From an uncultured Clostridia bacterium (GTDB lineage: Bacteria > Bacillota > Clostridia > TANB77 > CAG-508), in assembly GCA_934133005.1 (NCBI GenBank), contig CAKPAI010000001.1, positions 62,001 to 126,000 of the forward strand: a DNA stretch of 64,000 nucleotides, written 5' to 3'. A model generated the notes under the pieces. It did no database searches, was not told the origin of the DNA, and worked only from the letters and a program-made list of their open reading frames with translations. Made by a program: the position numbers and the translations under genes. Shown here in pieces: positions 9,353 to 16,668 of the stretch (position 1 is the first letter of the stretch; each line of letters opens with the position of its first letter).

Positions 9353-10408
9353 TCATAAATTAAAATTAAGTGTAGGAATTAAATTTAAAAAAATATATGT
9401 ATATCCTGAAGCAATTATGCCTTGTAATATTTTTCCATAAAAATACTTTTTTATACGCAAATCCGATTTCGATGTAATACTTAAAACTTGCAATAATACT
9501 GAAATTCCTCCAAATCCGAGAAGAAAAGCACAAATAATAGTATTTAATCCAATATTTTTGCAGGCAATGTTACTTATTATTGACACTCCGTTAGTAAGCT
9601 CTATAACTCCTGATATTAGTCCTAATGAAAATTCATTTGGAATTCCAAGAATATCAAAAATATAAGTAATTGGTATAGCAATTATATTTAATACATAACT
9701 TTTCTTTAAAATTGTTATTAATATTGAAAATATTATAACAAATCCACCTATCATTATAACATTTTTACTTGCATCCAAAATTGAAGTTGCTAGTATTTCT
9801 CCAAGATTAGAAAAAGTACATGTTTTATTGTTTCCGGAAAATATATTTGACTTATATGCAGAAATTTTTGATTTTTTCATTCTTGAAATTATTCCTAAAA
9901 TTATTCCTACACTAATTGCTGACAATATATGAGTAATTAATAAAACTATTCCAATTGACGAATTACAAAATAAAGCAGATCCAACAGTTCCTAAAATGAA
10001 CAGTGGGCCTGAATTGTTAGTAAAGCAAAGCATCCTTTCTCCTTCATCTTGTGTACATAAATTTGAATTTCTCAGGTCAGTAACTATCTTCGCGCCAATC
10101 GGATACCCCGAAATTAGTCCAATAATAAAAGCAAATGATGCTTCTCCCGGAACATTAAAAATTGGTCTCATAACACCATTAAAAAATTTACTAAAATATT
10201 TCATTATTGGTGTATGATTTAATAAATTTGTTGCTACAAAAAACGGAAACAAACTTGGCACAACATTTAATGCCCACAATTTTAATCCAGATTTTGCCGC
10301 AATTAAATTACTACTAGAAAACACCATCAAAAACATTGTAAATATCAAAAAAATTACAGACAATATATTTCTCTTTAATGATAAAACATAAATCTTAAAA
10401 CGTTTCAT
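9353..10408 (-). CDS. ylbJ: Sporulation integral membrane protein YlbJ
   Basis: A polytopic membrane protein needed for spore maturation in Bacillus, where it has been linked to transport across the forespore membranes. The 351-residue product has about eight hydrophobic segments and the family signature GLISGYPIGAKI (residues about 96-107), followed by CFTNNSGPLFILGTVG. A gate-type repeat is visible in the two halves. It heads a small minus-strand cluster with two unknown genes. Confidence 0.88.
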   Translation of the reverse strand: MKRFKIYVLSLKRNILSVIFLIFTMFLMVFSSSNLIAAKSGLKLWALNVVPSLFPFFVATNLLNHTPIMKYFSKFFNGVMRPIFNVPGEASFAFIIGLISGYPIGAKIVTDLRNSNLCTQDEGERMLCFTNNSGPLFILGTVGSALFCNSSIGIVLLITHILSAISVGIILGIISRMKKSKISAYKSNIFSGNNKTCTFSNLGEILATSILDASKNVIMIGGFVIIFSILITILKKSYVLNIIAIPITYIFDILGIPNEFSLGLISGVIELTNGVSIISNIACKNIGLNTIICAFLLGFGGISVLLQVLSITSKSDLRIKKYFYGKILQGIIASGYTYIFLNLIPTLNFNL

Positions 10409-10577
10409 AAAACATCCTTTCTTTATATCTAAAATATATTATTTATTGCATAAAATATGATAAATAGCCAAATAAAACACTTGAAAAATATAAATATATA
10501 ATGTTATAATAATGATTGTGACTGCATATTATACATATGTAGTTAATAATATATTAATAGTAAAGGAATGATTATTT

Positions 10578-11159
10578 ATGAATATTTGCGTATACGGCGC
10601 AGCAAGTAGTTTAATTGATCCAAACTACATAGAAGCTGGAAAAGAATTAGGAAGAAAAATGGTTGAGCGTGGCCATGGTTTAGTATTTGGTGGAGGTTCT
10701 CATGGAATGATGGGAGCTCTTGCAGATGGTGTAGCAGAAAAGTCTGGATATATTTTAGGAATAATTCCTGAATTTTTTAAAGAAGCTAATTCAGAAGTTT
10801 CTTTTAACAACTGTTCAGAGTACATCTATACTGATACAATGAGAGAACGTAAACGTCTCTTAGAAGAAAAATCTGATGCTTTTATAGTATCTCCTGGTGG
10901 AATTGGAACAATGGATGAATTCTTTGAAATACTTACATTAAAGCAATTAGGTAGACACAATAAAGCCATTGTTTTATATAATGTTAACGGATTTTTTGAT
11001 GAGTTAGAAAATATGATGACAAAATCAATCGAACAACATTTCATAACAGATGACTGTAAAGAACTTTACAAAGTATCTTCAGATATAAATGAAATACTTG
11101 ATTATATTGAATCTTATGATCCAACAGATATTGATTTAAGTAAAGTAAAAATTAGATAA
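10578..11159 (+). CDS. LOG family protein (nucleotide 5'-monophosphate phosphoribohydrolase)
   Basis: A 193-residue Rossmann-like protein. The substrate-binding and catalytic signatures are GGGSHGMMG (residues about 39-47) and PGGIGTMDEF (about 113-122). Family members hydrolyse cytokinin riboside 5'-monophosphate or related nucleotides. Its role in Clostridia is not defined. It stands alone and shares a bidirectional terminator with rpoD. Confidence 0.9.
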   Translation: MNICVYGAASSLIDPNYIEAGKELGRKMVERGHGLVFGGGSHGMMGALADGVAEKSGYILGIIPEFFKEANSEVSFNNCSEYIYTDTMRERKRLLEEKSDAFIVSPGGIGTMDEFFEILTLKQLGRHNKAIVLYNVNGFFDELENMMTKSIEQHFITDDCKELYKVSSDINEILDYIESYDPTDIDLSKVKIR

Positions 11160-11162
11160 AAG

Positions 11163-11202
11163 AAAAAGCACATTAACTATTTAATAGTTAGCGTGCTTTT
11201 TT
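11163..11202. terminator. Bidirectional terminator between the LOG gene and rpoD
   Basis: AAAAAGCAC and AACTAT pair with ATAGTT and GTGCTTTTT, with T runs on both strands. Confidence 0.8.
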
Positions 11203-11204
11203 TA

Positions 11205-12332
11205 TTAGCTCATATAATCTTTTAACTTTTTGCTTCTACTTGGATGACGCAATTTTCTTAATGCTTTTGCTTCTATTTGTCTTATTCTCTCCCTAGTAAC
11301 TTGAAACTCTTTTCCAACTTCTTCTAGTGTTCTTGATTTTCCGTCTTCCAATCCAAATCTTAACTTTAAAACTTTTGCCTCTCTTGGAGTAAGTGTTTTC
11401 ATAACCTCTTCCAATTGCTCTCTAAGTAAAGTATATGCTGCAGCATCTTGTGGTGCTGGGCTATCATCATCTTGTATAAAATCTCCTAAATGACTGTCTT
11501 CTTCTTCTCCTATTGGAGTTTCCAAAGATACTGGATCTTGAGCAATTTTTTGTATTTCTGTTACTTTTTCAACACTAATTTCCATTTCTTTTGCAATTTC
11601 TTCTGGGGTTGGTTCTCTACCTAGCTGTTGTAATAAGTGTCTTGATGTTCTAATTAATTTATTAATTGTTTCAACCATATGAACTGGAATTCTTATTGTT
11701 CTTGCTTGATCAGCAATAGCTCTTGTAATAGCTTGTCTTATCCACCATGTTGCATAAGTACTAAATTTATATCCTTTAGTATAATCAAATTTTTCAACAG
11801 CTTTTATAAGTCCCATATTTCCTTCTTGAATTAGGTCTAAAAATAACATACCTCTTCCAACATATTTTTTTGCAATACTTACTACAAGTCTTAAATTTGA
11901 TTCGGCAAGTTTTTGTTTTGCTTCTTCATCTCCTGCTAAAACTCTCTTAGCAAGTTCTAGCTCTTCATCATAAGTTAAAAGTGGAATTCTTCCAATTTCT
12001 CTTAAATACATTCTAACAGGATCATCAATGTTTATTCCTTCCATATTAGATATATCTAAATCTTCTACTTTTACCTCATCCATTGCTTCAAGGTCTTCAA
12101 TATCAGGTTCATCTAAGTCAACATCATCATCTTTTAAAACGTCTACGCCTAAATTTTCAAAAGCATCAAAAACCTTATCCATTTGATCTGTATTAGCATC
12201 ATCTAATTCACTTGCAAGCTCAGCATAAGTTATTTTTCCTTTTTCTTTTGCCTTTTTAATTATGTCATGTACTTTAGCTTCTGCACTATTTTCTTCTTGA
12301 ACTTCTACTTTTTTTTCTTCTTTATTATTCAT
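11205..12332 (-). CDS. rpoD: RNA polymerase primary sigma factor (sigma-A/RpoD)
   Basis: Housekeeping sigma factor of 375 residues, the usual Gram-positive length. An acidic region 1.1 is followed by region 1.2 (DPVRMYLREIGRIPLL), region 2 (LIQEGNMGLIKAVEKFDY; YKFSTYATWWIRQAI), region 3 and region 4 with its helix-turn-helix (TLEEVGKEFQVTRERIRQIE). It follows dnaG by 16 bases, the conserved macromolecular-synthesis arrangement. Confidence 0.97.
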   Translation of the reverse strand: MNNKEEKKVEVQEENSAEAKVHDIIKKAKEKGKITYAELASELDDANTDQMDKVFDAFENLGVDVLKDDDVDLDEPDIEDLEAMDEVKVEDLDISNMEGINIDDPVRMYLREIGRIPLLTYDEELELAKRVLAGDEEAKQKLAESNLRLVVSIAKKYVGRGMLFLDLIQEGNMGLIKAVEKFDYTKGYKFSTYATWWIRQAITRAIADQARTIRIPVHMVETINKLIRTSRHLLQQLGREPTPEEIAKEMEISVEKVTEIQKIAQDPVSLETPIGEEEDSHLGDFIQDDDSPAPQDAAAYTLLREQLEEVMKTLTPREAKVLKLRFGLEDGKSRTLEEVGKEFQVTRERIRQIEAKALRKLRHPSRSKKLKDYMS

Positions 12333-12348
12333 TCAAACACATTCCTTC

Positions 12349-14166
12349 CTATTTCATCTTTGCAAGCTTAATTATTATACTGTTAAGCTCTTCTTCTAAA
12401 CTTGCCACTTCATTTTCTGCTAAATTTTGCTTCTGTGCTTCTGTAAGTTTATTTAAAATTTCTTTCCTCCTATTTATAAGAAATTCTTTCCTATAGGATA
12501 CAATTACATCTTCTATACATTTATCAACATCTGTTATTTCAAAATCTGATGACATTATTCCTGATAAATAATTTACCGTTTCATCATCTTCAAACATATC
12601 TATAAAGTTGTCAATACTAATATTTCCTTTTTCGGCTTCTTCATACAATTTATTTATTATTTTATTATTTATTTCAAGTTTTATTAATCCACTTTGCACA
12701 ATATTTTTCATTTTTTCGAATGCTTTATCAGGATAATTTATGAGTAAATATATTATCAAGCTTTCAAGGCGTTTTGTTTTTTCATCAACATTTTCTTCTA
12801 TATTATTTGCTAAATTCATACTAGTACTAGGCTTTATTTGAATAGACTTTTTCTCTAATCGTTGTTCAGCTCGATTATTAGCATATAACAGTTTATTTAT
12901 TTCAGCATATATTGCATCTTTTGAAATTTTGTACTCAAGAGATATTTTATCAACATATACTTCCCTTTCTATACTATTTTCAACTTTTGAGAGTATCTTT
13001 GCAACTTCATTTAAAAATTTAATTTTATCATTTACTACATCTAAATTTAAATCTTTTTTTAGCATTTTTACTTTAAATTCAACAAGAGAAATTGCTTGAT
13101 CCATACACTTTTGAAATTTTTCTGGTCCATATTTTATGACATACTCATCAGGATCTTTTGCTCCCTGAATTTGAAGTATTCTTATATCACATCCTAAATT
13201 ATATAAAATTTCAAGTCCTCTTAATATTGCTGCTTGTCCTGCACCATCAGCATCATAGCCAATTATTACTTTTTCACAACTTCTTCTTAAAAGTCTGCCT
13301 TGTGCTTCTGTTAATGCCGTTCCAAGAGAGGCAACCACATTATTTATTCCTCTTTGATGAAGAGAAATTGCATCCATATATCCTTCAACAATTAAAATTG
13401 TTTTAGGATTGTTCTTTTTAGCTACATTGTATGCAAATAAGTTTCTTCCCTTGCTATATACTATATTTTCTGGTGAATTTATATATTTAGGTTTGCTATC
13501 ATCTAAAACTCTTCCTCCAAATGCTATTACTCTATCCCTACTATCAAAAATTGGAAACATCAGTCTATTTCTGTATCTATCAATAAATTTTCCATCATCA
13601 TTTCTATTTACTAAACCTGTTGCCAAAATTTCTTCATCTGAAAACCCTTGTTTTTTCAGCTCTAAATATAATTCGTTAAATTTTCCAGAATAGCCTATCT
13701 TAAAAGTTTTTAGAGTTCTATTATCTAACTTTCTCTTTTTTACATATTCTTGTCCCATTTTTGCCGTTGGTAAATATAAATTTTGATGGTAAAATTCCGC
13801 TGCTACTTTATTTACTTCATAAACTCTTCTTTTTAATCTTTCTCTTCTATCATCAGCGTCACTAGTTGAATTAATAGGTAGTTCTACATTAACACGATTT
13901 GCTAATAGTTCTACAGCTTCTTTAAAATCAACATTTTCTATTTTTTGAACAAAACGAAAAACATTTCCACCAACTCCACATCCGAAGCAATGGAATATTT
14001 GTTTATCTGGAGATACACAAAATGAACCCGATTTTTCCTTATGAAATGGACATAGCCCCATATAATTTCTACCAGACCTTTTTAATACGACATACTCTGA
14101 TACAATATCAATTATGTCGTTCTTACTTTTTATTTCGTCTAATAATTCGTCACTATATCTTATCAT
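12349..14166 (-). CDS. dnaG: DNA primase
   Basis: Synthesises RNA primers at the replication fork. The 605-residue product has the CHC2-type zinc finger (CPFHKEKS...HCFGCG, residues about 39-65), a Toprim domain with EGYMDAISL and DADGAG, and a C-terminal helicase-interaction region. In-frame starts exist upstream at 14205 and 14172; the ATG at 14166 is preferred because AGAAGGA lies about seven bases before it. It forms an operon with rpoD. Confidence 0.95.
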   Translation of the reverse strand: MIRYSDELLDEIKSKNDIIDIVSEYVVLKRSGRNYMGLCPFHKEKSGSFCVSPDKQIFHCFGCGVGGNVFRFVQKIENVDFKEAVELLANRVNVELPINSTSDADDRRERLKRRVYEVNKVAAEFYHQNLYLPTAKMGQEYVKKRKLDNRTLKTFKIGYSGKFNELYLELKKQGFSDEEILATGLVNRNDDGKFIDRYRNRLMFPIFDSRDRVIAFGGRVLDDSKPKYINSPENIVYSKGRNLFAYNVAKKNNPKTILIVEGYMDAISLHQRGINNVVASLGTALTEAQGRLLRRSCEKVIIGYDADGAGQAAILRGLEILYNLGCDIRILQIQGAKDPDEYVIKYGPEKFQKCMDQAISLVEFKVKMLKKDLNLDVVNDKIKFLNEVAKILSKVENSIEREVYVDKISLEYKISKDAIYAEINKLLYANNRAEQRLEKKSIQIKPSTSMNLANNIEENVDEKTKRLESLIIYLLINYPDKAFEKMKNIVQSGLIKLEINNKIINKLYEEAEKGNISIDNFIDMFEDDETVNYLSGIMSSDFEITDVDKCIEDVIVSYRKEFLINRRKEILNKLTEAQKQNLAENEVASLEEELNSIIIKLAKMK

Positions 14167-14256
14167 TATCATTCCTTCTCTATTATTATATTCGACACAA
14201 ATCAAAGTTTCCCTTCTTTATTCGCCACAATATGTAAACTATTTTGAACATATGTT

Positions 14257-14287
14257 AAAAGACTAACAATTTTATTAGTTAGTCTTT
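14257..14287 (-). terminator. Terminator of carD
   Basis: AAAAGACTAAC (14257-14267) pairs with GTTAGTCTTT (14278-14287); T residues follow on the minus strand. Confidence 0.65.
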
Positions 14288-14314
14288 CTCGTTAGTGTTA
14301 TATCATTTATTTTA

Positions 14315-14899
14315 TTATAAACTTTGATTTCCATCTGTATCATCATTAAACGGAATAAATTTGCTTACTATATTTGTTGCAGAAATTATACCACCCTCCG
14401 CTGAATTTTTATGTTCTTCATATGATAATGTTATCTTATTTTCTATTAAGTTTTCAACTTCATCTTCGCTTGCATGTTCTGCTAAGACAAGTTCACTCAC
14501 TAGAATTTGCTTTGCATTATTAAGCATCTTTTTTTCACCTGTTGATAGTCCTTTTTCTTTTTGTTTATAACTCAAATTTCTAACAACATCAGCTACTTCA
14601 TATATATTTCCACTTTTCATCTTTTCCATATTTTCTTTATATCTTTTGTTCCAATTTTGAGACATTTCAGTTTCATCTGCTGAAAGTACTTGTAGAACTT
14701 TTCCTGCCTCTTCTTTATTTATAACATTTCTAACCCCTATCTCTTGTGCTTTAGAAGTTGGAACCATAACCTTTACTTCTCCTGGCATTTTGATTATATA
14801 ATAATCTTGTTTCTCACCTAATATATCTTTTTGTTCTATTGCATCTATTGTACCTGCTCCATGCATTGGGTATACTATTTTGTCTCCAATATTAAACAT
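14315..14899 (-). CDS. carD: CarD family transcriptional regulator
   Basis: RNA polymerase-binding regulator with an N-terminal RID/Tudor-like domain (FNIGDKIVYPMHGAGTI, residues 2-18), also found in the Mfd interaction domain. The helical C-terminus (residues about 90-170) would contact DNA at the upstream edge of the bubble. The length of 194 residues is somewhat longer than many Firmicutes CarD proteins because of its last 30 residues. It stands alone between dnaG and dut. Confidence 0.88.
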   Translation of the reverse strand: MFNIGDKIVYPMHGAGTIDAIEQKDILGEKQDYYIIKMPGEVKVMVPTSKAQEIGVRNVINKEEAGKVLQVLSADETEMSQNWNKRYKENMEKMKSGNIYEVADVVRNLSYKQKEKGLSTGEKKMLNNAKQILVSELVLAEHASEDEVENLIENKITLSYEEHKNSAEGGIISATNIVSKFIPFNDDTDGNQSL

Positions 14900-15014
14900 G
14901 TTTTACTCTCCTTCCATATTATATAATTTTTTCTATATTATTATAGAAAAATATGTATTTAAGAGGTTCATAAAGGTTTTATAATCTCTTCAAACTACGT
15001 TTCTATTATAACAC

Positions 15015-15050
15015 AAAAAATGGCAAAAGTCAAAGTTTTTGCCATTTTTT
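15015..15050 (-). terminator. Terminator of dut
   Basis: AAAATGGCAAAA pairs with TTTTTGCCATTTT around a short loop. The T run on the minus strand serves dut; the plus strand also ends in T residues. Confidence 0.7.
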
Positions 15051-15118
15051 ATGTCGTTCATTTTGCCTGAAATTTGAGGCTTTTCATGTTTTTACTAAAT
15101 ATTTTTTATATTTTATGT

Positions 15119-15580
15119 CTATTTATTTGTTGAACCAAATCCACCTTTTCTAACTCCTGTTGCATTATCGTTATCAACTGTTAGATATTTCATAAATAAG
15201 GCTTGCCCTATACAATCGCCTTTTTTTATTTCACTATCACTCTCAGAAAAATTATAAAATGCAAACATAACATGTCCATCATTATTTTCATTCCCATAAT
15301 AATCTGAATCTACAATTCCAACGCTGTTTGCCATTACTAATCCTTTTTTTCCAGGATTAGAGCTTCTATTACATAGCATAATATACTCATCATTTTGGCA
15401 GTATACTTTTAGTCCAGTTTTTACAAGTGTTGGCTTTTGTCCTGGTTTAAATGCAGGTACTATTGTATCTTCAGCAGCTTCTATATCATAACCTGCTGAA
15501 TTCTTTGTTTTTCTTATTGGAAGATTTATTTCTTTATCTTCCCAACCTTTTGCAATTTCAAATCCTCTTAATTTCTCCAT
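15119..15580 (-). CDS. dut: dUTP diphosphatase
   Basis: Hydrolyses dUTP to dUMP, keeping uracil out of DNA and feeding thymidylate synthesis. The 153-residue product has the trimeric dUTPase motifs: SAGYDI (motif 1), NRSSNPGKKGL (2), GIVDSDYYGN (3) and the Gly-rich C-terminal arm KGGFGST (5). Length is normal. It is 53 bases downstream of the rubrerythrin gene in the same direction. Confidence 0.92.
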   Translation of the reverse strand: MEKLRGFEIAKGWEDKEINLPIRKTKNSAGYDIEAAEDTIVPAFKPGQKPTLVKTGLKVYCQNDEYIMLCNRSSNPGKKGLVMANSVGIVDSDYYGNENNDGHVMFAFYNFSESDSEIKKGDCIGQALFMKYLTVDNDNATGVRKGGFGSTNK

Positions 15581-15633
15581 TTATTTTTCCTTCCTTCAAG
15601 TTTTAAAAAGCTTGCCTAAAATTTTATAATATT

Positions 15634-16167
15634 TTAGTAGTTTTCTGCTTTTACTTCAAAGAAAGATTGTGGGTGATTACATACTGGGCAAACTTTTGGG
15701 GCTTCTGTACTAATTACTATATGACCACAGTTTCTACATTGCCAAATTGTTATACTTCCTTTTTTGAAAACTTCACCTTCTTCAACATTTTCTAAAAGTT
15801 TTCTAAATCTTTCTTCATGAATTTTTTCAATAGCTCCAATTCCTCTGAATTTTGCAGCTATCTCAGTGAATCCTTCTTCTTCTGCTTCCTTTGCCATTCT
15901 GTCATACATGTCTGTCCATTCATAGTTTTCACCAGCAGCTGCCGATGCAAGATTTGCTTTTGTATCACCTATTCCATTTAAGTATTTGAAATGAATTTTA
16001 GCATGTTCTTTTTCATTTTCAGCTGTTTCTAAGAATAAAGCTGCTATTTGTTCATATCCTTCTTTTTTTGCAACACTTGCAAAATATGTATATTTATTTC
16101 TTGCTTGAGATTCCCCAGCAAAAGCTTCCATTAAATTTTTTTCTGTTTTTGAACCTTTTAATTCCAT
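15634..16167 (-). CDS. rbr: Rubrerythrin
   Basis: Non-haem diiron peroxidase that protects anaerobes from hydrogen peroxide. An N-terminal ferritin-like four-helix domain with ExxH motifs (ENEKEHAKIH; EKIHEERF) is followed by a C-terminal rubredoxin-like FeS4 site (CRNCGH...CPVCNH, residues about 143-165). The 177-residue length is typical. AGGAGG precedes the ATG and a consensus promoter is visible upstream. Confidence 0.95.
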   Translation of the reverse strand: MELKGSKTEKNLMEAFAGESQARNKYTYFASVAKKEGYEQIAALFLETAENEKEHAKIHFKYLNGIGDTKANLASAAAGENYEWTDMYDRMAKEAEEEGFTEIAAKFRGIGAIEKIHEERFRKLLENVEEGEVFKKGSITIWQCRNCGHIVISTEAPKVCPVCNHPQSFFEVKAENY

Positions 16168-16226
16168 ATTATTAACCTCCTAAAATTTGCAAAATTTTTT
16201 GTTAAATTTTGCCCTCTGTTCCTATA

Positions 16227-16255
16227 TTTATATTACATTCTAGTATTAAAGTCAA
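16227..16255 (-). promoter_or_regulatory. Promoter of the rubrerythrin gene
   Basis: On the minus strand TTGACT (16255-16250) and TATAAA (16232-16227) have 17-base spacing and lie about 60 bases before the start codon. Confidence 0.65.
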
Positions 16256-16312
16256 GCAATTTTTAGCATTCGACAAAACTTCTAAAAAAATTTGGTTGTT
16301 AGCTTACAGACT

Positions 16313-16356
16313 TCGACAGACTTTTTAATTTTTGCGTTGTATAATTATGTCATCCT
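16313..16356 (+). promoter_or_regulatory. Conserved upstream element of small-peptide locus A
   Basis: TTCGACAGACTTT near 16314-16326 and GTATAAT at about 16339-16345. The same motif pair, with the same spacing of about 21 bases, precedes the peptide genes at 27179 and 48627. The spacing is long for plain sigma-A, so the conserved half may be an operator or the -35 may be the internal CAGACT. Confidence 0.5.
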
Positions 16357-16377
16357 CTATAGAAAGGAGGTGAGCAA

Positions 16378-16389
16378 GTTGAATAATCA
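16378..16389 (+). repeat. Direct repeat, copy 1 (locus A, start codon region)
   Basis: GTTGAATAATCA spans the TTG start codon. The identical 12-mer is at 16577-16588, between the terminator and the opposite-strand promoter. Confidence 0.75.
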
Positions 16390-16513
16390 GAATCGAAAGA
16401 GAAAAAATACCAAAAAGAAACCTTTCAAATTTTTACATAGTATATTAATTATACTTAAGTATTTTTTGAGGATTTCTCAGGTATTGAAATCAATTATTGA
16501 TTTATTTCATTAA
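16379..16513 (+). CDS. Small basic/hydrophobic peptide, putative type I toxin (locus A)
   Basis: TTG start with a very strong AGGAGGTG site five bases upstream. The 44-residue peptide has a very basic N-terminus (RKRKNTKKK) and then a hydrophobic helix. Around it lie a promoter-like element shared with two other tiny-peptide genes, a bidirectional terminator, a direct repeat of the start region (16378-16389 repeated at 16577-16588) and an opposite-strand promoter. This is the layout of the Fst/par type I toxin-antitoxin family. The peptide itself is unlike the 22-residue ones, so toxicity is inference. Confidence 0.6.
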   Translation: MNNQNRKRKNTKKKPFKFLHSILIILKYFLRISQVLKSIIDLFH

Positions 16514-16516
16514 TTG

Positions 16517-16552
16517 AAAAAAGCAGGCATTAGCAACATGCCTGCTTTTTTA
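16517..16552. terminator. Bidirectional terminator of locus A
   Basis: AAAAGCAGGCA pairs perfectly with TGCCTGCTTTT. Each strand ends in a T run, so both the peptide mRNA and the convergent RNA would stop here. Confidence 0.85.
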
Positions 16553-16576
16553 TTTCCTCTAATAGAAATTTGGTTT

Positions 16577-16588
16577 GTTGAATAATCA
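16577..16588 (+). repeat. Direct repeat, copy 2 (locus A)
   Basis: Exact copy of GTTGAATAATCA from the peptide start region. Confidence 0.75.
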
Positions 16589-16668
16589 CTTCAATAATTA
16601 TTATACTATATTCTAAAATTTTTGCAACACATTTTTCAAAACTTTACTAAAAATCGTTCGACAAAAAT

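Larger units (their letters stand above)
16517..16593 (-). ncRNA. Putative antisense antitoxin RNA of locus A
   Basis: Predicted from a minus-strand promoter (TTGCAA 16627-16622, 16-base spacing, TATAAT 16605-16600) reading toward the terminator at 16517-16552. The roughly 75-base RNA would contain the complement of the repeat at 16577-16588 and could therefore pair with the peptide mRNA start region as well as with its terminator. Confidence 0.5.
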
